A stretch of 64,000 nt of DNA. It comes from Paenibacillus amylolyticus. GTDB lineage: Bacteria > Bacillota > Bacilli > Paenibacillales > Paenibacillaceae. A program made the position numbers and the translations under genes. Position 1 is the first letter of the stretch. Each line of letters begins with the position of its first letter. The DNA lies in NCBI RefSeq assembly GCF_001570725.1, contig NZ_BCNV01000001.1, forward strand, positions 372,001 through 436,000, given 5' to 3'. Below the pieces are notes generated by a model, which was given only the letters and a program-made list of their open reading frames with translations, was not told where the DNA came from and did not search any database. Positions 1 to 9,163 of this stretch are shown one piece after another.

Positions 1-1
1 T

Positions 2-46
2 GCGGCGGGAGAAGGAATGAACGAAGCGGGGCAACCCATATTTTGA
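2..46 (+). CDS. 3' end of an upstream gene (partial)
   Basis: The first bases form the tail of a reading frame that ends in TGA at 44-46, giving a hydrophilic C-terminus (...MNEAGQPIF). A second open frame ends at 67-69 and would overlap the cobT start as ATGA, so the true frame is uncertain. Given the cobalamin operon that follows, the gene is probably another cobalamin step such as cobD or cbiB, but too little is visible to identify it. Confidence 0.3.
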   Translation, partial: AAGEGMNEAGQPIF

Positions 47-65
47 TGAAGGAAGTGCTGGCTGT

Positions 66-1223
66 ATGAATAATGAACAGGTGTTGGAACAGTTACTGGG
101 TCGGATCGTGGGTCCTAATGAAGAAATTGCGGCAGAAGCCTCCGCACATGTGGATGCATTGACGAAACCACCCGGCAGTCTGGGTAAGCTGGAACAACTG
201 GTTATTCGTCTTGCGGGAATCACTGGCAAGGCTCGTCCACGTTTGGATCGCAGAGCCGTCATTGTGATGGCCGCAGATCACGGCGTGGTGGCGGAAGGTA
301 TTAGTGCTTTCCCAGCCGAGGTAACGCCGCAGATGGTCCTTAATTTCCTGGCTGGAGGGGCTGCTGTCAACGTACTTGCCCGCCACGCCGGAGCCGATGT
401 AATCTGTGTGGATATCGGGGTTAATGCCGATCTGGAACATCCTGACCTGCTTTCCCGCAAAGTTCGTAAAGGTACGGCCAACATGGCAAAGGGTGCAGCA
501 ATGACTCGTGATGAAGCAATTCAAGCCATTCTTGCAGGTGTCGATGTGGTATCGGCAGAGGTGGCAAAGGGAACGCAGTTGTTCGTTACCGGGGAAATGG
601 GGATTGGTAATACAACCGCGAGTGCAGCGGTGATGTGTGCATTAACCGGAACTGCACCTGCTTCAGCGGTTGGGCGAGGAACAGGGATTGATGATGCGGG
701 ATTGCAGCGTAAAGCCGCCGTGGTTAGCCAGGCACTGAGCGTGAATTCCCCAAATCGGGAAGATGCACTGGACGTACTTTGTAAAGTGGGTGGCCTGGAG
801 ATTGCCGGACTGACGGGTGTGATTCTTGCTGCAGCTGCGAACGGATGTCCTGTTGTCGTGGATGGATTCATCTCGACTGCGGCCGCATTAATTGCAAGAC
901 AGCTTGCTCCCGTGAGCACGGCTTATATGATTGCTTCTCATACTTCACATGAAAGTGGACATGCAGCTCTGCTTCGTGAACTTGATCTGAAACCGATGCT
1001 GGATCTGGACATGCGGCTGGGTGAAGGAACTGGTGGTGTGCTTAGCCTTCATCTGATTGATGCAGCCTGTCTTCTCTTGAATGAGATGGCGACCTTTGCA
1101 AGTGCAGGGGTATCCGATGGAACGAACAAGGCTTCGGATGCCGATGTGAGTGCAAGTGAGGGTGATATAGCGGACTCTGATGGTACAGGTGCTTCGACGG
1201 TTCAAGGAGAGGTTTCGCTATGA
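66..1223 (+). CDS. cobT: Nicotinate-nucleotide--dimethylbenzimidazole phosphoribosyltransferase
   Basis: CobT moves phosphoribose from nicotinate mononucleotide to dimethylbenzimidazole, making alpha-ribazole phosphate for the lower ligand of cobalamin. The 385-residue product has the family signatures TKPPGSLGKLE (33-43), the MAADHGV segment (68-74), the glycine-rich GEMGIGNTT (176-184) and RLGEGTG with the likely catalytic Glu320. The fold ends near residue 345. The last 40 residues are a Ser/Ala/Asp-rich low-complexity tail that typical CobT proteins of about 350 residues lack. Its stop overlaps the cobU start as ATGA, so the two are probably translationally coupled in a cobT-cobU-cobS-cobQ operon. 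Confidence 0.95.
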   Translation: MNNEQVLEQLLGRIVGPNEEIAAEASAHVDALTKPPGSLGKLEQLVIRLAGITGKARPRLDRRAVIVMAADHGVVAEGISAFPAEVTPQMVLNFLAGGAAVNVLARHAGADVICVDIGVNADLEHPDLLSRKVRKGTANMAKGAAMTRDEAIQAILAGVDVVSAEVAKGTQLFVTGEMGIGNTTASAAVMCALTGTAPASAVGRGTGIDDAGLQRKAAVVSQALSVNSPNREDALDVLCKVGGLEIAGLTGVILAAAANGCPVVVDGFISTAAALIARQLAPVSTAYMIASHTSHESGHAALLRELDLKPMLDLDMRLGEGTGGVLSLHLIDAACLLLNEMATFASAGVSDGTNKASDADVSASEGDIADSDGTGASTVQGEVSL

Positions 1224-1780
1224 GTGTGTTGGTGACGGGTGGAGCGCGTAGTGGGAAAAGTTCGTTTGCCGAGCGTCTCTGTATGCAACGTTCCTCAGAG
1301 GCTTGGTATGTGGCTACGGCTCAGGCGTATGATGACGAGATGCGTGAGCGTATAAGTCTGCACCAGAATCAGCGCGAGGCATCAGGATATCTATGGCATA
1401 CGGTGGAGGAACCACTCGCATTACCGGCACTCATTACACGTATGGGAGAAGACCATACGGGTACGTCTGCACCGACGATTCTGGTCGATTGTCTGACGCT
1501 CTGGTTGACCAATGTTCTGCTTGCACATGAACACGAAGACGAGCAGATATTGCAAAATCATATGGATGCACTGGTGGAAGCGATCAAGTCCTACCCGGGG
1601 CTGCTCGTACTTGTCACGAATGAAGTGGGCGATGGTATTGTGCCGGAGTATGCGCTTGGCAGGAAATATCGGGATCTGGCGGGTATATTGAATCAGCGGA
1701 TTGCAGCCATATGTCGTGAAGTGTTCCTGGTAACTGTAGGCATTGCGATTGAGCTGAAAAGCAAGGAGTATCGTTTATGA
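1220..1780 (+). CDS. cobU: Adenosylcobinamide kinase / adenosylcobinamide-phosphate guanylyltransferase
   Basis: CobU phosphorylates adenosylcobinamide and then adds GMP, giving adenosylcobinamide-GDP, the partner substrate of CobS. The 186-residue protein opens with the P-loop GGARSGKSSF (7-16). It also carries the family blocks VDCLTLWLTN and TNEVGDGIVPEYALGRKYRD that follow in CobU/CobP. Length is normal for the family. It overlaps cobT by 4 nt upstream and cobS by 4 nt downstream (both ATGA), which supports this start and a single mRNA. Confidence 0.95.
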   Translation: MSVLVTGGARSGKSSFAERLCMQRSSEAWYVATAQAYDDEMRERISLHQNQREASGYLWHTVEEPLALPALITRMGEDHTGTSAPTILVDCLTLWLTNVLLAHEHEDEQILQNHMDALVEAIKSYPGLLVLVTNEVGDGIVPEYALGRKYRDLAGILNQRIAAICREVFLVTVGIAIELKSKEYRL

Positions 1781-2661
1781 CAGATCGCAATCATCCTCGT
1801 AAACATGCGGCTGCGGCCGCTTTTCAATTTTTATCCCGGTTTCCGGTAAAAATGCAGATTGACTTCGTCCCGCCATTACTGCGGGAAAGTGTCGTGTATT
1901 ACCCGCTGGTGGGTGCTGCAATTGGACTATGCGTGTGGCTCGCAGGGGCCTTAACGGGTGCGGTACTTCCAGCCTTTCCTGCTGCCGTATTAACCTTAAC
2001 GTTATGGGTATGGCTCACCGGTGGTCTTCATCTGGATGGTTGGATGGATACGGCGGATGGATTACTAAGCTATCGTACCCGTGAGCGGATGCTGGAAATT
2101 ATGAAGGACAGCCGTGTAGGCGCTATGGGTGTGATCGCCTGCGTCCTACTGCTGATGATGAAAGCGGCTCTGATCGCCGATTTTATCGCACGTGGCAACT
2201 GGATCTATGGTGCGCTGTTAATCCTGCCCATGATCTGGAGTCGTTGGTTCATGGTGTATGCCATCTCAGCCTGGCCGAATGCACGTGGAGATGATGGTCT
2301 CGCAGTCTTATTCAAGGGATTGGGTGAGCGTAAGGAGGTCCAGCGTGCACGCAGCTCTGCGGTCGGACTGACCCTTTTTGCAGGTGCAATTACGTTTGCT
2401 GCCGTATGGATCTTCCGGCCGGATATAGGAACTGCCGATGCCATGATGAGCAGTATAGGAACATTGCCATGGTGGTTGTATCCTGTGTCGGCTGTCATTA
2501 TTGTACCTTTTGCGTGTTACATTATCGGTAAATTCGTTGCTGCACGCATCAGTGAAAGGCTTGGCGGACTTACAGGGGACACATACGGAGCGATGAATGA
2601 ACTACTGGAAGCGGCTTTGCTAACGGTGCTGAGTGTGCTTCAGGGACTCTTTTGGCTGTGA
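1777..2661 (+). CDS. cobS: Adenosylcobinamide-GDP ribazoletransferase (cobalamin synthase)
   Basis: CobS is a membrane enzyme that joins adenosylcobinamide-GDP to alpha-ribazole (phosphate), the last assembly step of the nucleotide loop. The 294-residue product shows FQFLSRFPV near the N-terminus, the metal-binding segment GGLHLDGWMDTADGL (about 87-101) and SRVGAMG (112-118), all hallmarks of CobS. Several hydrophobic helices follow, and it ends with the conserved GLTGDTYGAMNEL. It overlaps cobU by 4 nt and is followed after 55 nt by cobQ. Confidence 0.94.
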   Translation: MTDRNHPRKHAAAAAFQFLSRFPVKMQIDFVPPLLRESVVYYPLVGAAIGLCVWLAGALTGAVLPAFPAAVLTLTLWVWLTGGLHLDGWMDTADGLLSYRTRERMLEIMKDSRVGAMGVIACVLLLMMKAALIADFIARGNWIYGALLILPMIWSRWFMVYAISAWPNARGDDGLAVLFKGLGERKEVQRARSSAVGLTLFAGAITFAAVWIFRPDIGTADAMMSSIGTLPWWLYPVSAVIIVPFACYIIGKFVAARISERLGGLTGDTYGAMNELLEAALLTVLSVLQGLFWL

Positions 2662-2716
2662 AAAACGCACGGAATGAGTAATGTGAGACATAACACGGAG
2701 ACTGAGGTGAGGGTAC

Positions 2717-4309
2717 GTGGAAGATACGCCTGTGCAACAATTACAACAACCAGCGGCAGTACTCATGCTGCAAGGAACGGCATCGGATGTAGGGAAAAGC
2801 GTGATTACAACGGCGCTGTGCCGTATATTTAAGCAGGACGGCTTCAAGCCAGCCCCGTTCAAGTCACAGAACATGGCACTGAATTCCTACGTAACAGAAG
2901 ACGGTAAGGAGATTGGCCGTGCCCAAGGAGCGCAGGCCGAAGCCTGTGGTATTGAAGCCACGACGGATATGAATCCGATCCTGATCAAGCCTGTGCGGGA
3001 CATGCATTCGCAGATCGTGGTACACGGTGTACCTTTTGCTCAGATGAGTGCATCAGATTATCGCCAGAAGTTCCTGCCAGAAGCGAAGCAGACGGTAATG
3101 GATGCGCTGAACCGGTTGCGAGACACGTATGATGTGGTGCTGATGGAAGGAGCAGGCAGTCCTGCGGAGATTAATCTGAAAGACCGGGATATCGTCAACA
3201 TGAATCTGGCAGGTTGGGCCGATGCTCCAGTCATTCTGATCTCTGATATTGATCGGGGCGGTGTATTTGCTTCTATTGTCGGCACTCTGGAGCTGCTAGA
3301 GCCACACGAGGTGGAGCGTGTAAAAGGTTTTATCATCAATAAGTTTCGCGGCGATCTGTCTCTTTTGCAGCCCGGACTAGACTGGCTCGAAGAACGTACA
3401 GGTATTCCAGTATTAGGTGTATTGCCTTACATAAGAGATATTCAGATTGAAGCAGAGGATTCAGTAGTGCTGGACTCCATGCGTCATGGTAAAACTGGCA
3501 AGACAGAGCTGGATCTGGCGGTGATCCGATATCCGCGAATTTCCAACTTTACAGACTTCGATGCCCTTTCCCGTGAACCGGATGTGAATGTGCGTTACGT
3601 GACCTCACCAGAGGAATTGGGAAGTCCTGATGCTATTCTTCTACCGGGTACGAAGGATACGATAGGGGATCTGGCGTTCCTGCGTGAGTCTGGACTGGAG
3701 CAAGCGATTGCCAGCCAGACCGAACGTGATAACGTTCAGCTCGTAGGGATATGTGGCGGATACCAGATGCTTGGAAGACATCTGAAGGACCCGTTTGCAG
3801 TGGAGGCGAATCAGATCCAGGAAGCGAAGGGACTCGGCTGGCTTCCATTATCGACAACATTTCTTCAGGAAAAGCAGACAGTCAGGGCTTCTGGACGGGT
3901 GCAACATCAGAATCCGATTCGTCTGTATGGTGAACCAGATGTGGAAACATCTCCACTACCTATTCATGGATATGAGATCCATATGGGTGTTACCGAGTGC
4001 CACGAACCTGAACGTGTAACCGCACTATTTGAAATATCCCATCCAGGTGGTGAAGCATTCCATGAAGGCTGGGGCACAGTGGATGGCCGTGTGTGGGGAA
4101 CTTATCTGCATGGTTTGTTTGAAAGTGATCAATTCCGACGTTCGTGGCTTAATGGCTTACGTGAAGCAAAGGGACTAGCCCCACTTCAGGAGACATATAG
4201 TGCGCATGAACGTAAGGAGATGGAGTTCGATCGGGTAGCCGAATCGTTGCGGTCCTCATTGGATATGAAGCGTGTGTACGAGATAATGGGTGTCCAAGCA
4301 CCCGAGTGA
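2717..4309 (+). CDS. cobQ: Cobyric acid synthase (glutamine-hydrolysing)
   Basis: CobQ/CbiP amidates side chains b, d, e and g of adenosylcobyrinic acid a,c-diamide using glutamine and ATP. The 530-residue protein has the N-terminal nucleotide-binding motif LQGTASDVGKS (19-29) with FKSQNMALNS, and a C-terminal class I glutamine amidotransferase domain with the catalytic Cys in GICGGYQMLG and a His in YLHGLFES. The start is GTG at 2717, preceded by GAGGTGAGGG at the right distance. It is the last gene of the operon, and a hairpin follows its stop. Confidence 0.95.
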   Translation: MEDTPVQQLQQPAAVLMLQGTASDVGKSVITTALCRIFKQDGFKPAPFKSQNMALNSYVTEDGKEIGRAQGAQAEACGIEATTDMNPILIKPVRDMHSQIVVHGVPFAQMSASDYRQKFLPEAKQTVMDALNRLRDTYDVVLMEGAGSPAEINLKDRDIVNMNLAGWADAPVILISDIDRGGVFASIVGTLELLEPHEVERVKGFIINKFRGDLSLLQPGLDWLEERTGIPVLGVLPYIRDIQIEAEDSVVLDSMRHGKTGKTELDLAVIRYPRISNFTDFDALSREPDVNVRYVTSPEELGSPDAILLPGTKDTIGDLAFLRESGLEQAIASQTERDNVQLVGICGGYQMLGRHLKDPFAVEANQIQEAKGLGWLPLSTTFLQEKQTVRASGRVQHQNPIRLYGEPDVETSPLPIHGYEIHMGVTECHEPERVTALFEISHPGGEAFHEGWGTVDGRVWGTYLHGLFESDQFRRSWLNGLREAKGLAPLQETYSAHERKEMEFDRVAESLRSSLDMKRVYEIMGVQAPE

Positions 4310-4323
4310 GCTGTTATACAAGA

Positions 4324-4382
4324 ATACCCCCATGTCCGACAAACCGTTTTCTAGAAACGGAATGTTAGCGGCATGGGGGTAT
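4324..4382. terminator. Hairpin between convergent cobQ and MCP genes
   Basis: The arms ATACCCCCATG (4324-4334) and CATGGGGGTAT (4372-4382) pair perfectly and enclose a second small hairpin around TTTCTAGAAA. It lies between two convergent genes and can serve both. The following T-tract is short. Confidence 0.75.
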
Positions 4383-4442
4383 TGTATATCCTATGATTAA
4401 AAGGCGTTTAAAACAGAGATTGATAGGTTAATGGTTAACCTG

Positions 4443-6143
4443 TTAGTTTATTTTGAAATTTTTCATGGCGGATTGCAGCTCTACAGCTTGTTCATGCAGA
4501 TGTCGTACCGTATTCGAATGTGAATCCATCTCGCTGAGCTGAAGATCTGCTGTTGAAGCAATCTGTAGCATGCTCTCACGGGATTTGGACGTAATCTGTG
4601 CGGTTTCTTCAACAGACGCACTCACTTCTTCTGCACCAGCGGATACTTGCTCTGTAGAAGCAGAGACAGTCTGGATGGTTAGATTGACGTTCTGGATCAG
4701 TTCATTCAGTTGTTGGAAAGCTGAACCTGCTTGTTGAACGACAGTTGTGCCTGAACCAATCTCTTTGGTTACACGATTCATGGCGTCAACCGAGCGTTCA
4801 GCGTCTTCACGAATGGTGCCCAGATAATCTGATATTTCCTCGGTGGCTGTCTTGGATTGTTCGGCCAGTTTGCGGACTTCTCCGGCAACGACAGCGAATC
4901 CGCGCCCGTGCTCACCAGCACGCGCTGCTTCAATGGAGGCGTTGAGTGACAGCATGTTAATCTGTTTGGTAATTTCAAAAATGGAAGCAACAATGGTGCC
5001 GATGGCTACCGAGCGTTCATTCATGGTCTCAACATAGCGCAACGATTCGCTTGCTGTCTGACCTACACGTTCCATCTGCTCAACGGCATTCTGAGCCAGT
5101 CGGTTACCATTAACCGCCTCATTGGCTGCTTCGCCAATTTGCTCAGACACTTCAGCAGAAGAAGAAGCGATATGCATGATCCCCTGCGTAATTTCTTCCA
5201 TGGCTCTGGCGTTCTCGGATGCACTGGAAGCGATACTGATGCTGCCTTTTTCTGCATCTTCTGCGGAGCGGCTGGAGTTTCGAACCATACCAGACATTGA
5301 TTCAACACGCTGAAGCAGGTCGTTGGAGCCTGACACAACTTCATCGGACGTGGACAAGGCACGGCTAATCATTTCTTTCAGGTTATGCGTCATCGTCTGG
5401 AAGCTTGCGGCAAGCTGGGCAATTTCATCTTTGCCATGAATCTGGAGTTCGGCGGTCAGATCACCTTGAGATATTTGTTTGCTATGTTGGACGAGCTTGA
5501 TGATTGGTTTGGTTACTCTTTTGATCATACTAGTAGAGATAAGCCAGCCGAGCACGAAGACTAATGCTGTAATTCCAAGACATAACCAGAAGACCTGGGT
5601 AATCTTATCTTGAATGAACTGAGCGTCCATGCTTACAGCCATAATCATGTTACTTCCTGCGATTGGCATAAAGGCTGCTTTATGTACACCAAAGGAATCG
5701 GAGTAGACCTCACTGATTACCATTTCTTTGTTCTCGATCGCTGCAGTCATTGTGGGTTCTACACTAATCTCATCCTGGGCTTTCATGCCTGAGGAAGAGT
5801 TGGCAACAACCACTTTGGCTGATCCATCTTGAATGGCAACGACGTATGCGGCATCCAGATTGTGTTCTTTTGCTTTGTCGGCCAGATACGATTCTACGGT
5901 CATAGCAGCACCTTCAGAACCGGCTCCGCCACTCTGTACCTGTAGAATCTTTGAAGCAGAGGTATTCTTGTATATATCCTGAATGGACGTGTTTAGGACT
6001 TTATCGAACTGCGGGAGCACGTAACTTTGAATAATATTCATCGATACGGCATAAAAACTGATACTGAACAACAGGGAAGCAACCAGCAGAACGAGGAACA
6101 AAGTGCCTCGGATTTTACCGGCAACGGTGCGATTACGAAACAT
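4443..6143 (-). CDS. Methyl-accepting chemotaxis protein
   Basis: This is a transmembrane chemoreceptor that would signal to CheA/CheW. The 566-residue protein has a first membrane helix at about 11-31, an extracellular sensor of about 150 residues (single Cache-like by size), and a second helix at about 182-204. A HAMP domain follows (to about 257), then a long coiled-coil signalling domain. The conserved hairpin tip includes [17 protein letters not shown] and [24 protein letters not shown] sits upstream of the ATG. It stands alone, with no che genes near, so the ligand cannot be inferred. Confidence 0.93.
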   Translation of the reverse strand: MFRNRTVAGKIRGTLFLVLLVASLLFSISFYAVSMNIIQSYVLPQFDKVLNTSIQDIYKNTSASKILQVQSGGAGSEGAAMTVESYLADKAKEHNLDAAYVVAIQDGSAKVVVANSSSGMKAQDEISVEPTMTAAIENKEMVISEVYSDSFGVHKAAFMPIAGSNMIMAVSMDAQFIQDKITQVFWLCLGITALVFVLGWLISTSMIKRVTKPIIKLVQHSKQISQGDLTAELQIHGKDEIAQLAASFQTMTHNLKEMISRALSTSDEVVSGSNDLLQRVESMSGMVRNSSRSAEDAEKGSISIASSASENARAMEEITQGIMHIASSSAEVSEQIGEAANEAVNGNRLAQNAVEQMERVGQTASESLRYVETMNERSVAIGTIVASIFEITKQINMLSLNASIEAARAGEHGRGFAVVAGEVRKLAEQSKTATEEISDYLGTIREDAERSVDAMNRVTKEIGSGTTVVQQAGSAFQQLNELIQNVNLTIQTVSASTEQVSAGAEEVSASVEETAQITSKSRESMLQIASTADLQLSEMDSHSNTVRHLHEQAVELQSAMKNFKIN

Positions 6144-6493
6144 AGGATCATCCTTTCACGTCATGTTCATTAACATTGTCGCTTTTCCGTTATCATAAGA
6201 CCTATCTACCAATGAAGAAAGGCCTAATTTATACGTTGAGAAAACTTGGGAATAAGCGGATATACCTATATTACAGAATTAACCGGAGGTTGAATAGAAC
6301 AATTTTCACGATTTGGTGTATTTTTTTCAGAAATAGATGAATCTGTTACATGCATATTACATAATATCAATTAATACCTACCAGAATAGTTTGTTATATG
6401 GTATATTGTAAAATGTCTTGTTGGTCTTATAAAAAATAGAAGAGAAAATCGGATCATTTCCGGTTACACACATGTTGAGGAGGATTTATAGTA
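6144..6493. promoter_or_regulatory. Divergent intergenic region between the MCP gene and tcyP
   Basis: This 350 nt AT-rich region should hold the promoters of both divergent genes. On the + strand, TTAATA (about 6370) and TTATAT lie 17 nt apart, with a second TATATTGTAAAAT stretch near 6404-6416. An AATACC...GGTAT inverted pair (about 6374-6405) could be a CymR-type site, as expected for a cystine transporter, but the match is weak. GAGGAGG at about 6476-6482 is the tcyP ribosome binding site. Confidence 0.35.
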
Positions 6494-7891
6494 ATGGATA
6501 CTTTTCTAGTCATTTTGAATGTAGTGATCATGCTGGCATTTCTGGGTGTGCTCTACTGGATGCAGAAGAAACACATTTCCTTTACGAAACGCGTATTTGC
6601 GGGTTTGGGTATGGGGGTTGTATACGGTGTAATTCTTCAATTGGTGTACGCGTCCGGCTCTGATGTCATCACGAAGTCGGTCGATTGGTTCAATCTGGTT
6701 GGTTCAGGATATGTTCGTTTGTTACAAATGGTCGTGATTCCATTGATTATGGTATCGATCATCTCAGCCATCATGAATCTGAAAGGCAAGCAAAACCTCG
6801 GTAAAATGAGTGTCTCCATTATTGCGATCCTGTTGATCACAACGGCGATTGCAGCAGGGGTCAGCATTGTAACGAGTCTTAGCTTCAACCTGACTTCCAT
6901 TGAGATCGAGGGTGGAGATCGGGAGCTTGCACAAGGTCAACGTATGGAGGAACGTCTTGTTGATGTACAGGATCAGACGATTCCACAGCAAGTGCTGGAA
7001 TTCATTCCTTCGAATCCATTTGCGGATATGACAGGAGAACGTCGCACATCTACACTGGCGGTTGTTATTTTCTCCGCTTTCATCGGTGTGGCTGTACTTG
7101 GATTGGATCGTAAAAAACCACAGCAGGCGGAAACATTCCGAGGCATGGTTAATGCGGTATATGCGGTAGTTATGCGGATTGTAACGTTAGTACTTCGATT
7201 GACGCCATACGGTATCTTGGCCCTGATTACGAAGGTAACGGCGACCACGAATCCAGACGAGATTCTGAAGCTGATCAAATTCGTTGTCGCATCCTATGTA
7301 GCGTTGCTCGTTATGTTCATCATTCACTTGATTATCATTGCGCTGTCTGGCTTCAACCCACTGACGTATCTGAAAAAGGTTCTGCCAACACTGGTATTTG
7401 CCTTTACGTCCCGTTCAAGTGCGGCAGCCATTCCGCTGAATGTCGAAACACAGACGAAGAAATTGGGCGTATCGGACGGGATTGCGAACCTGTCTGCAAG
7501 CTTTGGTGCTACAATTGGGCAAAACGGCTGCGCCGGGATCTATCCGGCCATGCTGGCGGTGATGATTGCTCCAACGGTCGGCATCGATCCGCTGAGCTGG
7601 GACTTCATTGTGACTTTGATCCTCGTAGTCATGATCAGTTCATTTGGCGTAGCAGGAGTAGGCGGCGGGGCAACTTTCGCTTCCCTGATCGTATTGTCCA
7701 CTATGAACTTGCCGGTAGCTTTGGCAGGATTGCTGATCTCCGTTGAACCGCTGATCGACATGGGTCGTACAGCATTGAACGTGAACGGGTCCATGACTTC
7801 TGGACTTGTTACCAGCAAAATTTTGAAAGAAAATGATCAAGACACATTCAATGATCAAAGCCGTGAACTGGATTCAGCTGTTCAGGCGTAA
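6494..7891 (+). CDS. tcyP: L-cystine / dicarboxylate-type amino acid:cation symporter
   Basis: This is a DAACS-family secondary transporter. The closest recognised type is the L-cystine symporter TcyP (YhcL) of Bacillus, which imports cystine as a sulfur source. The 465-residue protein has about eight hydrophobic helices. Family motifs include GYVRLLQMVVIPLIMVSI, the serine-rich re-entrant loop FTSRSSAAAIPLNVET, the ASFGATIGQNGCAG segment and a glycine-rich GVAGVGGGATFASLI loop before the last helices. A GAGGAGG site precedes the ATG. A good rho-independent terminator follows, so it is probably monocistronic. Confidence 0.9.
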   Translation: MDTFLVILNVVIMLAFLGVLYWMQKKHISFTKRVFAGLGMGVVYGVILQLVYASGSDVITKSVDWFNLVGSGYVRLLQMVVIPLIMVSIISAIMNLKGKQNLGKMSVSIIAILLITTAIAAGVSIVTSLSFNLTSIEIEGGDRELAQGQRMEERLVDVQDQTIPQQVLEFIPSNPFADMTGERRTSTLAVVIFSAFIGVAVLGLDRKKPQQAETFRGMVNAVYAVVMRIVTLVLRLTPYGILALITKVTATTNPDEILKLIKFVVASYVALLVMFIIHLIIIALSGFNPLTYLKKVLPTLVFAFTSRSSAAAIPLNVETQTKKLGVSDGIANLSASFGATIGQNGCAGIYPAMLAVMIAPTVGIDPLSWDFIVTLILVVMISSFGVAGVGGGATFASLIVLSTMNLPVALAGLLISVEPLIDMGRTALNVNGSMTSGLVTSKILKENDQDTFNDQSRELDSAVQA

Positions 7892-8214
7892 TACAGAATG
7901 GACTTGTTAGAGGCTCATATAAGAGCCAAAGCCATCTACAGTTCATGCTAGTAAAACCGTCCTTCGGAGAAATCCGGAAGGCGGTTTTTTTGTGGTAATC
8001 GCATCATCATACCTGTGCACGTTGTGTGAAGCCGGCTACTTTTTGATACACGTGGTAAACGGCATGAAGGTAGGAAATACGTAATAAGGTCGAGAGGGGA
8101 CAGAGGAGTTATATAGAAGAGACTTCTAGTCACTTAGATAGACTTGGGGTTATTTAGTGCTGTTCAAGGGACGAGAAATGTGATAGAGTATTCATGTTTT
8201 GGCCCTGAGCCAAA
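7892..8214. other. Intergenic region after tcyP
   Basis: This stretch holds a small hairpin (GGCTC..GAGCC, about 7912-7927), the tcyP terminator (7953-7990), and then about 220 nt in which no gene is visible. It should contain the promoter of the riboswitch-controlled yhhQ transcript. Confidence 0.5.
7953..7990 (+). terminator. Rho-independent terminator of tcyP
   Basis: AAACCGTCCTTCGGAG pairs with the following TCCGGAAGGCGGTTT, and seven T residues complete the signal. Confidence 0.88.
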
Positions 8215-8255
8215 CCGCGGTTCGTAACCATCCCGCGTAATCAAAACTAGGAAGG
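8215..8255 (+). ncRNA. preQ1-I riboswitch upstream of the queuosine-precursor transporter
   Basis: The sequence fits the preQ1 class I aptamer. Stem P1 is CGCGG (8216-8220) with CCGCG (8233-8237), enclosing the loop TTCGTAACCAT. It is followed by the A-rich tail TAATCAAAACTAGGA, whose end can pair back with the loop as the H-type pseudoknot. The tail merges with the AGGA ribosome binding site, so ligand binding would hide that site and block translation. The gene behind it is a queuosine-precursor transporter, which matches the ligand. Confidence 0.85.
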
Positions 8256-8257
8256 CA

Positions 8258-8953
8258 GTGTATGTATTTATGTTTAACTTAGGGTGGGGAGCAGTTTTTG
8301 TTCTCGTAACTTATGGATTTTTCCTGCTGTGTTACCGCTTGTTCGGTAAAAAAGGTCTCTATGCCTGGATTGGTGTGGCTACGGTTATAGCCAACATTCA
8401 GGTGACCAAAACGATAGATATTATGGGAATCGTACTGACGCTTGGCAACACGATGTATGTCAGTATGTACCTGACCAGTGATCTGCTCAATGAGAAATAT
8501 GGACCAGGTGAGGCACGCAAAGCCGTATGGTTCGGATTCTTCACGCTCATCATGACGACGGTTCTCATGCAGATGGTATTGTTCTTTGAACCGGCACCGA
8601 CGGACTTTGCACAGGATTCGATGAAAACATTGTTTGGTCTGCTGCCACGTCTGGCACTCGGAAGTCTAACGGCGTACTTCATCAGTCAGTTCCTGGATGT
8701 ACGATTGTACTCCTGGTTACGCAAGGTGGCTCCAGGGCGCAATCAGTTGTGGATTCGCACCAACGGCAGTTCGATCATCAGTTCATTCGTGGATACACTG
8801 GTGTTCTGCACAATCGCGTTTGCGTTTATCTATCCTTGGGATGTTTGGCTGGAGATCTTCCTGACGACGTATATTATCAAATTTGTATTAACTGCGGTTG
8901 GAACACCGTTTCTGTATGCCGCACGCAGCTTTAAGTTTAAGGATGAAGCTTAG
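8258..8953 (+). CDS. yhhQ: Queuosine precursor transporter (YhhQ/VUT family)
   Basis: This membrane protein imports 7-deazaguanine precursors (preQ0/preQ1) for tRNA queuosine. The 231-residue product has about six helices and the family segment LTLGNTMYVSMYLTSDLLNE with GPGEARKAVW, followed by RTNGSSIISSFVDTLVF near residues 167-183. The start is GTG at 8258, 5 nt after the AGGA embedded in the riboswitch tail. An in-frame ATG at 8270 is an alternative. The preQ1 riboswitch immediately upstream strongly supports the function. Confidence 0.9.
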   Translation: MYVFMFNLGWGAVFVLVTYGFFLLCYRLFGKKGLYAWIGVATVIANIQVTKTIDIMGIVLTLGNTMYVSMYLTSDLLNEKYGPGEARKAVWFGFFTLIMTTVLMQMVLFFEPAPTDFAQDSMKTLFGLLPRLALGSLTAYFISQFLDVRLYSWLRKVAPGRNQLWIRTNGSSIISSFVDTLVFCTIAFAFIYPWDVWLEIFLTTYIIKFVLTAVGTPFLYAARSFKFKDEA

Positions 8954-8982
8954 ACAATATTCAAAGAGTATCACTTAAAATT

Positions 8983-9028
8983 ACCCTGTGCACAGTCCAT
9001 TGTACTTCGGACTCTGCAAGGGTTTTTT
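8983..9028 (+). terminator. Terminator of yhhQ
   Basis: ACCCTGTGCACAGTCC pairs with GGACTCTGCAAGGGT (small internal mismatches) and is followed by TTTTTT. Confidence 0.85.
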
Positions 9029-9060
9029 CATAGAAAAGACCCGAAACAAGAAAAATCCTT

Positions 9061-9107
9061 TTTACATTTTTATGAAAAAGTTATAATATAAACGACCTGT
9101 CGTTTAT
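9061..9107 (+). promoter_or_regulatory. Promoter with a perfect 20 bp palindromic operator
   Basis: TTTACA (9061-9066) and TATAAT (9082-9087) are spaced 15 nt. A perfect palindrome of two 9 bp arms, ATAAACGAC and GTCGTTTAT separated by CT (9088-9107), overlaps the expected transcription start. A repressor bound there would block the small gene that follows at 9164. The regulator is not identifiable from the window. Confidence 0.6.
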
Positions 9108-9163
9108 GAGCGTGTATCATTTATTATTAGCCAACAATGACTTCAACCAAAGGGGAATCGCAC

